Shown here: positions 15,063 through 24,100 of the stretch, one piece after another
How positions within the stretch are numbered: position 1 is the first letter of the stretch
Layout: each line of letters starts with the position of its first letter
Origin: Desulfolinea sp964487745
GTDB lineage: Bacteria; Chloroflexota; Anaerolineae; Anaerolineales; Villigracilaceae
Assembly: GCA_964487745.1 (NCBI GenBank)
Contig: CAZASG010000001.1
Span: 124,001-188,000 of the forward strand
Length of the DNA: 64,000 nt
Reading direction: 5' to 3'
Notes under the pieces: model-generated
Seen by the model: only the letters and a program-made list of their open reading frames with translations
What the model was told of the DNA's origin: nothing
Databases searched by the model: none
Program-made: the position numbers and the translations under genes

Positions 15063-15971
15063 TTGACAAAGGATAAACTTTTCTCTCAATTGCCTGATAC
15101 GCTAAAACACTACACTGTCGCAGAGACGATCAAACAAGCCTTGGCGGAAGATCTATCCACTGAGGGCAAATTGGATATAGCGGATGGAAACCTCTCATCT
15201 AGGGATGTGACGAGCGCAGCCACCCTTGACCCGAAGGTGCTTCTACATGGACATATCATTGCCAAAGAGGCAGGTATCGTCGCCGGTCTCCCCATCGTAA
15301 AACTCATCTTCCACCTGGTCGATCCCAAAATCGAGTTCACCTTCCGCATCCGTGACGGGCAGCCTGTTGATGCCGGATCTCTGATAGCAGAGGTTCACGG
15401 TGCTGGAACAGCGCTGCTGGCCGCCGAGCGGACTGCGCTCAACTTTCTCGGACGCATGTCTGGCGTAGCAACATTGACCCGCAAATATGTCGATGCGGTT
15501 TCCTGGACAAAGACCATCATCCTTGATACACGCAAAACTGCACCCGGGCTGCGCGTGATCGACAAATATGCTGTCATGGTCGGCGGGGGGCAAAATCACC
15601 GTATGGGGCTGCACGATATGGTGCTTATCAAAGATAATCATATCGACGGCGCTGGCGGGATCACTCAGGCAGTGAAAAATGTGCGTAAGAAATTTGGCTC
15701 ACGGTATCCGATCGAAGTAGAAGTAAAGGATTTGAGCGAACTTGTTGAAACCCTTTCTCTGCAACCGGATCGGATCATGCTGGATAATATGTCCTTGGAA
15801 ATGATGCGCGAGGCGGTTTCGATCAACGTGAGCGATATTCCGCTGGAGGCATCAGGGAGTGTTTCCCTTGAGCGTGTACGCGCCATCGCCGAAACCGGCG
15901 TGGATTTTATTTCTGTTGGGGCGTTGACCCATTCTGCCCCTGTTTTAGATATTAGTATGAGAGTAGCTTAG
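15063..15971 (+). CDS. nadC: Nicotinate-nucleotide diphosphorylase (carboxylating)
   Basis: 302 residues. NadC converts quinolinate and PRPP to nicotinate mononucleotide, CO2 and PPi, the third step of de novo NAD synthesis. The start is TTG, with AAGGA nine bases upstream and no better ATG. Family landmarks: ERTALNFLGRMSGVAT (about 122-137), DTRKTAPGLR (about 156-165), KYAVMVGGGQNHRMGLHDMVLIKDNH (about 169-194) with the His/Lys/Arg quinolinate-binding residues, and the closing EASGSVSLERVRAIAETGVDFISVGALTHS. First gene of nadC-nadA-nadB. Confidence 0.96.
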   Translation: MTKDKLFSQLPDTLKHYTVAETIKQALAEDLSTEGKLDIADGNLSSRDVTSAATLDPKVLLHGHIIAKEAGIVAGLPIVKLIFHLVDPKIEFTFRIRDGQPVDAGSLIAEVHGAGTALLAAERTALNFLGRMSGVATLTRKYVDAVSWTKTIILDTRKTAPGLRVIDKYAVMVGGGQNHRMGLHDMVLIKDNHIDGAGGITQAVKNVRKKFGSRYPIEVEVKDLSELVETLSLQPDRIMLDNMSLEMMREAVSINVSDIPLEASGSVSLERVRAIAETGVDFISVGALTHSAPVLDISMRVA

Positions 15972-15989
15972 AAAACTACGGAGAATCTA

Positions 15990-17021
15990 GTGACCTTCGA
16001 TAATTTTTATCAGGACCTTTACGAAAAACTAAAAACTGTCGTTCCCGAGCCTGAGATCATGATCAAGGCAGAGATCGCCTGGGAGATCAACAAACTCAAA
16101 GCCGAAAAGAACGCCGTTATCCTGGGGCATAACTACATGGAAGCAGCGCTCTTTCACTCCATCCCGGATCACGTCGGCGACTCGCTTGGTTTGAGCCGCA
16201 TCGCCGCGCAAACGGATAAGGACGTCATCGTCTTCTGTGGCGTGAAATTCATGGCAGAAACGGCAAAAATTCTTAACCCCGAAAAAACCGTCCTGCTGCC
16301 CGCGAAGAAGGCTGGCTGTTCCCTTGCGGAGAGTATCACGGCGCAGGATGTGCGTGACCTGCGAGAGAAGTTTCCTGGTGTGCCTGTCGTGACCTATGTC
16401 AACACCTACGCGGATGTGAAAGCCGAAAGCGATGTTTGCTGCACATCGGGCAATGCCAAAGCTGTGGTTGAATCATTCAACTCGGATACGATCATTTTCC
16501 TGCCGGATGAATATCTGGCGGGGAATGTCGCTCGCGAGACAGGGAAACACATCATTTTCCCAACCCGCAACCCCGTCGCGGATGATACGCTCCTCGACAC
16601 GCAGATGATCGGCTGGCACGGACGCTGTGAAGTCCATGAGCAATTTACCGTTAAGGATATCGAAGATATCCGCGCCCAATACCCGGACGTGGCAATCCTT
16701 GCCCATCCCGAGTGCAGCCCAGAAGTAGTGGCTGCATCCGATTACGCGGACAGCACTCAGGCGATGATCCGCTACGTGGAAGAGTCCAACGCACCCCATT
16801 ACCTACTCCTGACCGAATGTGCGATGGGCGATAATATCGCCGCCGCCAACCCCGAGAAGGATATGCTCCGTCTCTGCCGTGTACGCTGCCCACACATGAA
16901 CGAGATCACCCTCGAAGATACGCTTGATTCACTCAAAAACAACCGCTACGTGATCGAAGTGCCCGAAGATATTCGTGTGCGTGCAGCGAAGGCTGTGCAA
17001 CGGATGATCGAAATCGGATAA
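15990..17021 (+). CDS. nadA: Quinolinate synthase
   Basis: 343 residues; GTG start with GGAGA upstream. NadA condenses iminoaspartate with dihydroxyacetone phosphate to quinolinate using a [4Fe-4S] cluster. The three cluster cysteines are visible in VFCGVKFMAETA, in the SDVCCTSGNA segment and in a later Cys (TECAMGDN or HPECSPEV region). ILGHNYMEAALFHSIPDHVGDSLGLS near 42-66 is the N-terminal active-site region. Lies 18 bases after nadC. Confidence 0.96.
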   Translation: MTFDNFYQDLYEKLKTVVPEPEIMIKAEIAWEINKLKAEKNAVILGHNYMEAALFHSIPDHVGDSLGLSRIAAQTDKDVIVFCGVKFMAETAKILNPEKTVLLPAKKAGCSLAESITAQDVRDLREKFPGVPVVTYVNTYADVKAESDVCCTSGNAKAVVESFNSDTIIFLPDEYLAGNVARETGKHIIFPTRNPVADDTLLDTQMIGWHGRCEVHEQFTVKDIEDIRAQYPDVAILAHPECSPEVVAASDYADSTQAMIRYVEESNAPHYLLLTECAMGDNIAAANPEKDMLRLCRVRCPHMNEITLEDTLDSLKNNRYVIEVPEDIRVRAAKAVQRMIEIG

Positions 17022-17087
17022 TTTACTCACTCATAAATAGAGGATAGAAAACTATTCTCCATTTTCTTTTTCTCCCCACAGAAAACT

Positions 17088-18662
17088 ATGCAAACAGATA
17101 CCCTCATCATCGGCAGCGGGATCGCGGGCGCAACAGCCGCATTGCGCTTGAGCGCAGACACCCAGCGTCAGATCACGCTCATCACCCGCGCGAAAGAAGC
17201 CAGTATAACCAATTCGAAATACGCCCAGGGGGGAATCGTCGGTCGCGGGAATGGCGACACACCGGATATTCTGCAAGAAGATATTTTCAACGCCGGTGAC
17301 GGGATCTGCTATCCGCCAGCCGTCAAGGTATTAGCAAAAGAGGGTCCCGATCTGTTGAATGAGATACTGATCGAACAGATCGGGGTCAATTTCGACGAGA
17401 AAGAAAGCGGCAGGTTGGAATATGGTCTTGAAGCCGCGCACTCAAAACGGCGCATTTTGCACGTCGGTGACAGGACGGGCAAAGCGATCATGGTCGCCCT
17501 GCTGCGCGAGATTGAGCGTAGACCGAATATCACGATCCTCACCGGGCACACTGCCGTTGATTTGATCACCTTTCCCCATCACGCGCGTGATCCGCTGGCA
17601 GCGTACCAGCCGCAAATCTGTCACGGGGCATACGTCTACGACCGCGCCCAGCGCAAGGTCATCCGCATCCTGGCTAATCAGACCATCCTTGCCAGTGGTG
17701 GTTTGGGACAAATCTTCCTGAACACCACCAATCCCGGTGGTGCACGTGGCGATGGTTTGGCGATGGCGCATCGGGCTGGCGCGCGGGTTGCGAATACCGA
17801 ATACGTCCAATTCCACCCGACCGCCATGCACATGCCCGGCTCGACGAAATTCCTGATCAGCGAAGCCGTACGCGGCGAGGGTGGCGTGCTGCTCACGCCA
17901 AATGGCAAACCTTTTATGGAGCGTCACTCGCCTGAGTGGAATGACCTGGCTTCGCGCGATATTGTGGCCCGCGCCATCTATTGGGAAATGCTTGAAAATG
18001 ATTACCCCTACGTGCTGCTCGATATTGCTTCGCATAAAGATGCCACGACCATCAAAAACCGCTTCCCGCAAATTTACGAACGCTGTCTCAAAATGGAGAT
18101 CGACATCACCCAGCGTCCCATCCCTGTGGTGCCCGCAGCTCATTATTTTTGCGGCGGCGTGCTCGTGGATGAGTGTGGACGCAGCTCCATCAAAGGTTTA
18201 TATGCCATCGGCGAAGTTTCGTGTACGGGCGTTCACGGTGCAAACAGATTGGCGAGCACATCTCTACTGGAAGGATTGGTCTGGGGCGACCGCTCCGCGC
18301 GGCACATACGTGGACTTACACCTGCTCCCGTTGTGGACGAATCTGCCATTCCCATTTGGGATGTTTCCAACGCCCTATACGAAGCAGACCCGACCCTCGT
18401 ACAGGGTGATATGCAAACCATCCGCAATATCATGTGGCACTATGTCGGTTTAGTGCGCAGCAATTACCGCCTGAGCCGTGCCCTGCGCGAACTCAGCCAC
18501 TTGCGTACCGAGATCGAAGGCTTCTACCGTAAATCCCACCTGACGGACGGTTTGATCGGTCTGCGTAACAGCGTGCAGGCAGCCCTCATCGTTGCCCACG
18601 CCGCGCGGATGAATAAAGTCAGCAGAGGCTGTCATTATCGGGAAGAGAGTTTGCCAAAGTAA
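17088..18662 (+). CDS. nadB: L-aspartate oxidase
   Basis: 524 residues. NadB oxidises L-aspartate to iminoaspartate with FAD, supplying NadA. FAD site IIGSGIAGATAALRL at 6-20; TNSKYAQGGIVG; substrate-domain signatures YVQFHPTAM and RGEGGVLLT; then VPAAHYFCGGVLVDECGRSS and IGEVSCTGVHGANRLASTSLLEGLVWG in the C-terminal part, typical of the succinate dehydrogenase/fumarate reductase flavoprotein family. The C-terminal helical domain is present but a little short. Last gene of the NAD operon, 66 bases after nadA. Confidence 0.96.
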   Translation: MQTDTLIIGSGIAGATAALRLSADTQRQITLITRAKEASITNSKYAQGGIVGRGNGDTPDILQEDIFNAGDGICYPPAVKVLAKEGPDLLNEILIEQIGVNFDEKESGRLEYGLEAAHSKRRILHVGDRTGKAIMVALLREIERRPNITILTGHTAVDLITFPHHARDPLAAYQPQICHGAYVYDRAQRKVIRILANQTILASGGLGQIFLNTTNPGGARGDGLAMAHRAGARVANTEYVQFHPTAMHMPGSTKFLISEAVRGEGGVLLTPNGKPFMERHSPEWNDLASRDIVARAIYWEMLENDYPYVLLDIASHKDATTIKNRFPQIYERCLKMEIDITQRPIPVVPAAHYFCGGVLVDECGRSSIKGLYAIGEVSCTGVHGANRLASTSLLEGLVWGDRSARHIRGLTPAPVVDESAIPIWDVSNALYEADPTLVQGDMQTIRNIMWHYVGLVRSNYRLSRALRELSHLRTEIEGFYRKSHLTDGLIGLRNSVQAALIVAHAARMNKVSRGCHYREESLPK

Positions 18663-18681
18663 CCTAAGTTGTGGATAAGGG

Positions 18682-18760
18682 AATTCACCACAGATGAACA
18701 CAGATAAAAAGGATAAAATGATTAAGATACAGCGTTCATCCCATTTATCTGTGGTGAATT
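18682..18760. repeat. Dispersed palindrome with CACCACAGATGAACACAGAT motif
   Basis: Perfect 14-base terminal arms (AATTCACCACAGAT at 18682-18695 and its complement at 18747-18760), with inner pairing GATGAAC / GTTCATC. The CACAGATGAACACAGAT wording is a repeat found in intergenic DNA of many distantly related bacteria (from memory). It fills the gap after nadB and may also work as a rho-independent-like block. Confidence 0.75.
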
Positions 18761-18827
18761 ATTGACAGCGAAAAGGCAAGAGGGTTAGTTAAAACCTTAT
18801 CCAGAGTTCAGGTAAAGTAGGAATAGC

Positions 18828-19139
18828 ATGAGCAGTGCATTATATACAGCGGGCATTATTTTCTTGTGTTTATCAACCTTTTTTCGTTCGTTAGAAAACA
18901 AGAATAGAAAATCACCCCTAGAGTTATTTAGAATTCCATCGCAAGCATCTCAAAATGAAATACTCTTATTTACAGGGCAATTCATGGGAATCTTATGGAT
19001 AGGATTAGGAGCGATTCTTGAAGCTCTGGATGGGTGGATTTCATTATCAAACACAAGAATTATCGTGTCTAGTTTTAGTATTTTTGCTCCGTTTTTAATC
19101 AGTGGGGTAGCTCTTAAATTGCTTTTGCGAAAAAAGTAA
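18828..19139 (+). CDS. Small hypothetical membrane protein
   Basis: 103 residues, AT-rich, family unknown. Three hydrophobic segments (about 3-20, 47-66 and 77-97) with charged ends (RSLENKNRKSP, LLLRKK). GTAGGA lies before the ATG. Stands alone between the NAD operon and a convergent MFS gene. Its composition suggests acquisition. Confidence 0.62.
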   Translation: MSSALYTAGIIFLCLSTFFRSLENKNRKSPLELFRIPSQASQNEILLFTGQFMGILWIGLGAILEALDGWISLSNTRIIVSSFSIFAPFLISGVALKLLLRKK

Positions 19140-19161
19140 AACGCATCAAAAAGCTCCGCCC

Positions 19162-20313
19162 TTAAGGGGAAGCAACTTCACGCCGCGACTGTACCGCAAC
19201 CAGAAAAATCCCTAATGCCAGTATCCAAACAATAAGCATCGTCTGCATCAACGAGGCGGGACCAATCCGCTCGATCCGCTGACCGATCAGCCAAGGCAGG
19301 GTCATCGCACCCAGGCTGCCCATCGCCCAGACCATGCCTGTCAGTTTGCCAGAGAGTTTCATTCGTTGCTGTACAAGTGTGTACGTGGACGGGAAGAGGG
19401 CTGACATACTGAGCCCCATCCCGATCGAACCAACCCAGACAGCCAGAGCGTGAGCGCGTAAAAAGTAAAGAATTCCCGCGCTGAGCACAGCTCCCAGCAA
19501 ATAAATCAGGATAATGCGTTCCAATTTGAAACGCGCCACCACAGGGATCGAGATCAAACGCCCGATCATGATCGCCATCCAGAAGATGGAATTTAGCGTG
19601 TAGGCTGTCTCCTCGCTACCCAGTCCGCTGCTGGCAAAATAGGTAAAAAGCCAGCCACCGTAGCTCACTTCCGAGCCTATAAAAATGAACGCCAATAGTA
19701 CAAAGGCAATATAGAGCAGGGGATGGCTGAGTTTTCCCCCCGCAGATTTTTCATCCACCTGCTGCGGGATTTCAGGAGCAGGCGTCAGAAACACCCACAA
19801 TGCAATCGGTATCAGTGCCAGCGAAATACCGCGATAACCCCATGCGAGCGAAGCATTGCCCAAATAGATCGGGATCAAAAAACTGCCGATCCCGGCAAAG
19901 AAAAACATCGCATTGAGATAAGTGCCCACATTGGCTCCACGTGCACGCACCAGCAATGTGTTTGAACCAACATCCAGCCCGCCTTGCGCAATGCCGATCA
20001 AAACAAAGAGAAAAGCCAATAAAAACATGGTTCCCGTCGCGGGGACAAAGGCCAGAGCAATCATTGAGAGGATCATGAAAAAAATTAAAAGATGATGTCC
20101 GTTCAAAAGATCGTAAAGCGTGCCCCCCAGTAATGACCCTAAAAAATAACCAAAAGAGCGTGCCATAAAAAGCAGGCTGATCGTGGCAAAACCCACGCCT
20201 ACATTCTCCGCGAGAGCGGGCAGAGTCGGTCCCAGCGATGCGATAATAACGCCGATCAACAGGTATACGCCAAAATACCCAATGGTCTGTAAAGTCATTC
20301 TTTTCATATTCAT
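19162..20313 (-). CDS. MFS transporter
   Basis: 383 residues with about 12 hydrophobic helices. ATG 20313 is preferred: for the ATG four codons earlier (20325) the GGAG touches the start codon, whereas for 20313 it is 12 bases away. The N-terminal half contains the A-like loop GGTLYDLLNGHHLL between helices 2 and 3, and GIAQGGLDVGSNTLLV near helix 4-5 resembles the FucP/sugar-type branch. Substrate cannot be told. Convergent with the 18828 gene and divergent from the metallophosphoesterase. Confidence 0.87.
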   Translation of the reverse strand: MNMKRMTLQTIGYFGVYLLIGVIIASLGPTLPALAENVGVGFATISLLFMARSFGYFLGSLLGGTLYDLLNGHHLLIFFMILSMIALAFVPATGTMFLLAFLFVLIGIAQGGLDVGSNTLLVRARGANVGTYLNAMFFFAGIGSFLIPIYLGNASLAWGYRGISLALIPIALWVFLTPAPEIPQQVDEKSAGGKLSHPLLYIAFVLLAFIFIGSEVSYGGWLFTYFASSGLGSEETAYTLNSIFWMAIMIGRLISIPVVARFKLERIILIYLLGAVLSAGILYFLRAHALAVWVGSIGMGLSMSALFPSTYTLVQQRMKLSGKLTGMVWAMGSLGAMTLPWLIGQRIERIGPASLMQTMLIVWILALGIFLVAVQSRREVASP

Positions 20314-20429
20314 GGGGGGATCCATCTCCGTTGAAAGCTGCGGTCAGCAAAGTAAATCGTATTATAACGGTGATAAGAGGAATATCATCCTTGCCTTCTT
20401 CATTACCTTGATGGCAAAATATACTCAGG

Positions 20430-21050
20430 ATGAAAATTCTGGCTGTCAGTGACCAAGTCGTCGAGCGGATCTATTCCCTCGCCGCAAATAAACATTTTCA
20501 AGATATTGATATGATCCTGGGCTGTGGCGATCTGCCTTATGAATATCTTGAATATCTGGTCACCATCATTAATAAACCGCTTTACTACATTCCCGGCAAC
20601 CACGACCCCAAATACAACAGAGCTGATAAAAAATCCAGGGCAGAAGGCGGGGAGAATATCGATCAAAAGATCGTCAATGTTAAAGGATTAACCATCGCAG
20701 GCCTCGGCGGCAGCATCCTTTATCATCCCGATGGCATCAATCAATATACACAAAGAGAGATGTATATTCGCATCTTGAAACTGCTACCCAGACTGCTTAT
20801 CAACCGTTTCTTTCGCGGACGCACTCTCGACATCCTCATCACCCACTCGCCGCCTTTTGGCATCCACGACGACGATACCCGTGCCCATCAGGGGTTGAAA
20901 GCCATCAACCTGCTTATTTGCTGGGCAAAACCACGCTATCATTTTCACGGGCACACTCATTTCTTCCGTCAAAATCTGGAAGCTTCCACAACTCAAGTGG
21001 ACGAGACGCAGATCATGAATATCTTCCCGTATAAAGTCGTCGATGTTTAA
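20430..21050 (+). CDS. Calcineurin-like metallophosphoesterase
   Basis: 206 residues. Metal-site motifs: GCGDLPYEYLEYL (GD motif, about 31-43), PGNHD (about 55-59), THSPPFGIHDDD and FHGHTHF (GHxH). The first motif, normally D-x-H, reads SDQVVE, so the canonical His is replaced by Gln; the same SDxV form is, as I recall, common in one clade and need not abolish activity. Substrate unknown. A bidirectional terminator follows. Confidence 0.85.
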   Translation: MKILAVSDQVVERIYSLAANKHFQDIDMILGCGDLPYEYLEYLVTIINKPLYYIPGNHDPKYNRADKKSRAEGGENIDQKIVNVKGLTIAGLGGSILYHPDGINQYTQREMYIRILKLLPRLLINRFFRGRTLDILITHSPPFGIHDDDTRAHQGLKAINLLICWAKPRYHFHGHTHFFRQNLEASTTQVDETQIMNIFPYKVVDV

Positions 21051-21102
21051 TTGGATGGGAACGGATCACTCGCGCCCAAAATCTGCTACCACTAAATAAA
21101 CA

Positions 21103-21135
21103 AAGTCCCGCAAGCGTTATCCGCTTGCGGGACTT
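21103..21135. terminator. Bidirectional terminator between phosphoesterase and giant gene
   Basis: Perfect 14-base arms AAGTCCCGCAAGCG and complement with a TTATC loop; T-rich on one side, A-rich on the other. Confidence 0.88.
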
Positions 21136-21160
21136 CTTTCATCTCTAACAGGTTGCCGAT

Positions 21161-24100
21161 CTATTCCGCCCGAACATCAAGCAGGATAGCTCGGACTGCT
21201 ATTCGATAATCGTAGCTATCAGCTACTTCATCGTAGCCCTGACAGGTGATGAGTGTCACCCAGTCGTAGGCTTCATGCTTGATAATCGAAAGATCATCGG
21301 GCCAGACTTTGCGCTGCGTACGGATTTCGTAGAGGTAGCGCTGTCCATTCGCGTGGATGATAAGCTCATCGCCCCACATGAGGGTGTGCAGGTTTACAAA
21401 GGGACCGGGCTGTCCATTCGGCAGGTAGACATGAGCCGTGATAGCCGTGTTACCGGGCAGGGTCGGGTAGGCGGTGCCTTCAAGATAGCCTGCCTGTCCG
21501 CCAAGCCATGTCAGGTCCCAACCTTCATCGCCAAGCGGCACACCGACGATCGGTAACGCCACGTTCAGGAGCGGTATCTCGAGCCAGGTAGAACCCAGAT
21601 TCTGGTAACCCTTGGCAGCAGGCTGCTCGGGGAGCGATGTGATGCGATTCGGGGCGAAGCCTGTTGAGGGCAAACGCGGGATGTCGATCCGAACAAAATC
21701 AGAGCGCCCATAATCATCTATTCCTGTCGTATCCGCCGGGTCGTACCAGCGCTCAGTCGAATCTTCGTTATATTCCGATTGCACTACCGGTGTCCCATCG
21801 AGCTGCGGGTCAATCGGCAGACTAGTCCACTCGACATTTGCCTGGTTGGTCAATGGTGCTGGTCCCACAAAAGTGGCATCAAAGGTAACCTCTGTTCTCG
21901 CTCTTTCTGCGCCATTCAAGAGCGGGAACTCGTACCAGGTGATAGTCATAGTACGAGTAGCTACGTCGTAGTCAAATTCATCCCACGCAAAGGGGAAACC
22001 GGCGCTAATGCTGCCATTTACATATTCCAGCCCTTCAGGGAGAACATCTGTGATGATGACATCGTAAGCTGTAGCAGCACTCTCATCGGTTTGGTAGATC
22101 TCGAGAGTGAAGGGGATGACGGTGCCAAGCGGCGCAACCGTGATATCGGTTGATTTGGTGATGTCCATATCCGGTTCGATAATCTCAACAGGGGGAGCTT
22201 GACCAGGGCGTTCTTCACCTGTCCACGTCCAGAGAACCTCGTTATTGATGTCATCCGCACCGTTTTCGTTCGAGGCAATATCAAGCGCAATCACATGGTA
22301 TTGCACGGTGATGCTTTCATCCGTCGTGCCGCTATTGGTGACATCGCCAAAATTAAAGGTGATGTTGTGCCCTGTGTTCGTCACATTGGGATCACCCGAA
22401 GCTGCAGGGCAAGCTGCATCGAAACCGCCTACTTGAGTTGTGGTTACATTTGTGGTGTTGGAGACGGCAACACCAATACAGTCGTCAAATGCCAGTCCTT
22501 CATCCAATACGTCCGCAGCTTTGAGGGAGTACATTGTTCCGGGTGGAACGGTGAGTTGGATCTGGTAGGTGAGTGTTTCTCCAACAAAGACCTGTGTGCC
22601 GGGTGAATCTGCTTCGCTGGTAGCAATGAGGGCTTTGGCTGTTGTTGAAAGTTTGAAGACACCAAAATCAACACGTGGTTCATTGGTTGTTCCGGTGGCA
22701 TGCTCAAAGGTAGCTTCTGCACCCGGGGTTAATGTAACAACTTCAGATTGAATATAGCCACCGGAACCTGTTGTGCCACCGGTTTCTGAGCCGTTGTCAT
22801 CATTATCTGTGGTATCGACATCTGCATCTGGAGCAGGCTCATAATAGCTACCAGAACCTTCGCTGGTAACGTGACCTACAAGGGTTTCTGTGCCTTCAAA
22901 TTCAGCAGCCGGGATGCGGAGAATGTAATCGCCAGCAGGTAAGCCTGTAAAGTTATACTCGCCTGCCCCCCAGATACCACTACCTGTGAGAGCTGTTGCC
23001 AGTGCTGGACCAACAGGATTTCCTGAAGTATCAGCAGCATAAAGCTCGACGGTGACATCATCAATGCCCGCTTCTACACCCGTTACGGTTCCGCTGTAGT
23101 CCGTGTCGAGCCAGACCAGGTTGCCGATGTTCATGATATAGAAACCAAAGTCTACTGTCATATTTGCCTGGTCATCAGGCTGACCACCCTGTCCACCCGA
23201 ACCGAGATCGGTTTCATTTTGCGGTTCAATATAGGTGGGTCCTAGCGTGACTGGCTGAGCTGTTACGCCACCGCTAAAGGTGCCGCTGCCTTGCAGCATG
23301 CCGTTATCGTTGAGGTCGGTATTTGTATCAGGATCAGGCGCAGTAACTTCAGTAATCGCGCCCGTCCCATCACGGCTTGTACCGGATGACCAATAGCCAT
23401 CCAGAACGGCGCTGCTGGCAAAATTACTAGAGGGCAACACAACCGTATAGTCACCTGCCGGGAGATTATTGAATAGGTAATAGCCACTGCCATCTGTCAG
23501 CATCCCTCCAGCCCCATCATCGGATGTGTCGAGGATACCGTCACTGCCAACAAGGATCTCGGATGTACCATCATTGTTATACAGCTGAACACGGACGCCA
23601 CCGACGCCAACCTCACCTGCTCCCATTGTGGAATCGTTATTTGTGTCGAACCACACGCGATTGCCAAGAGAGAATACAGGGAAGAAACCGAAATCGATGG
23701 TCAGGTTGCTGTCGTTATCATCTTCGCCATAGCGTCCGCGTGAATTGGGGCCATCGCTCCCCGTCGGATCAAACCCGGCTATTACACCTGTGTCGCTGCT
23801 GAGTTCCGCTTCGCTGGCGGGCTCGTTATCCAGGCTAAGTACAACCAATCCACTGGAGATGCCGTTCGTGTATGGCGTGCCGTCATTTACACCATTATCG
23901 TCACGATCCATTGAGGGTGTATATGGATTCCCGCCAACGCCGATATTTTCGGTTCCGGTCGGGTTACTGCTGTTGAGCCCATAGAGAGCGCCTTCTGCTG
24001 TGCCTGCTCCGCCTGTGGGATCATAGCTAGAAGTAAAGTTCCCTGCGGGGATGTGGACATAATAGTTACCTGCAATTAAGCGGTCGAAAAGATAATAGCC

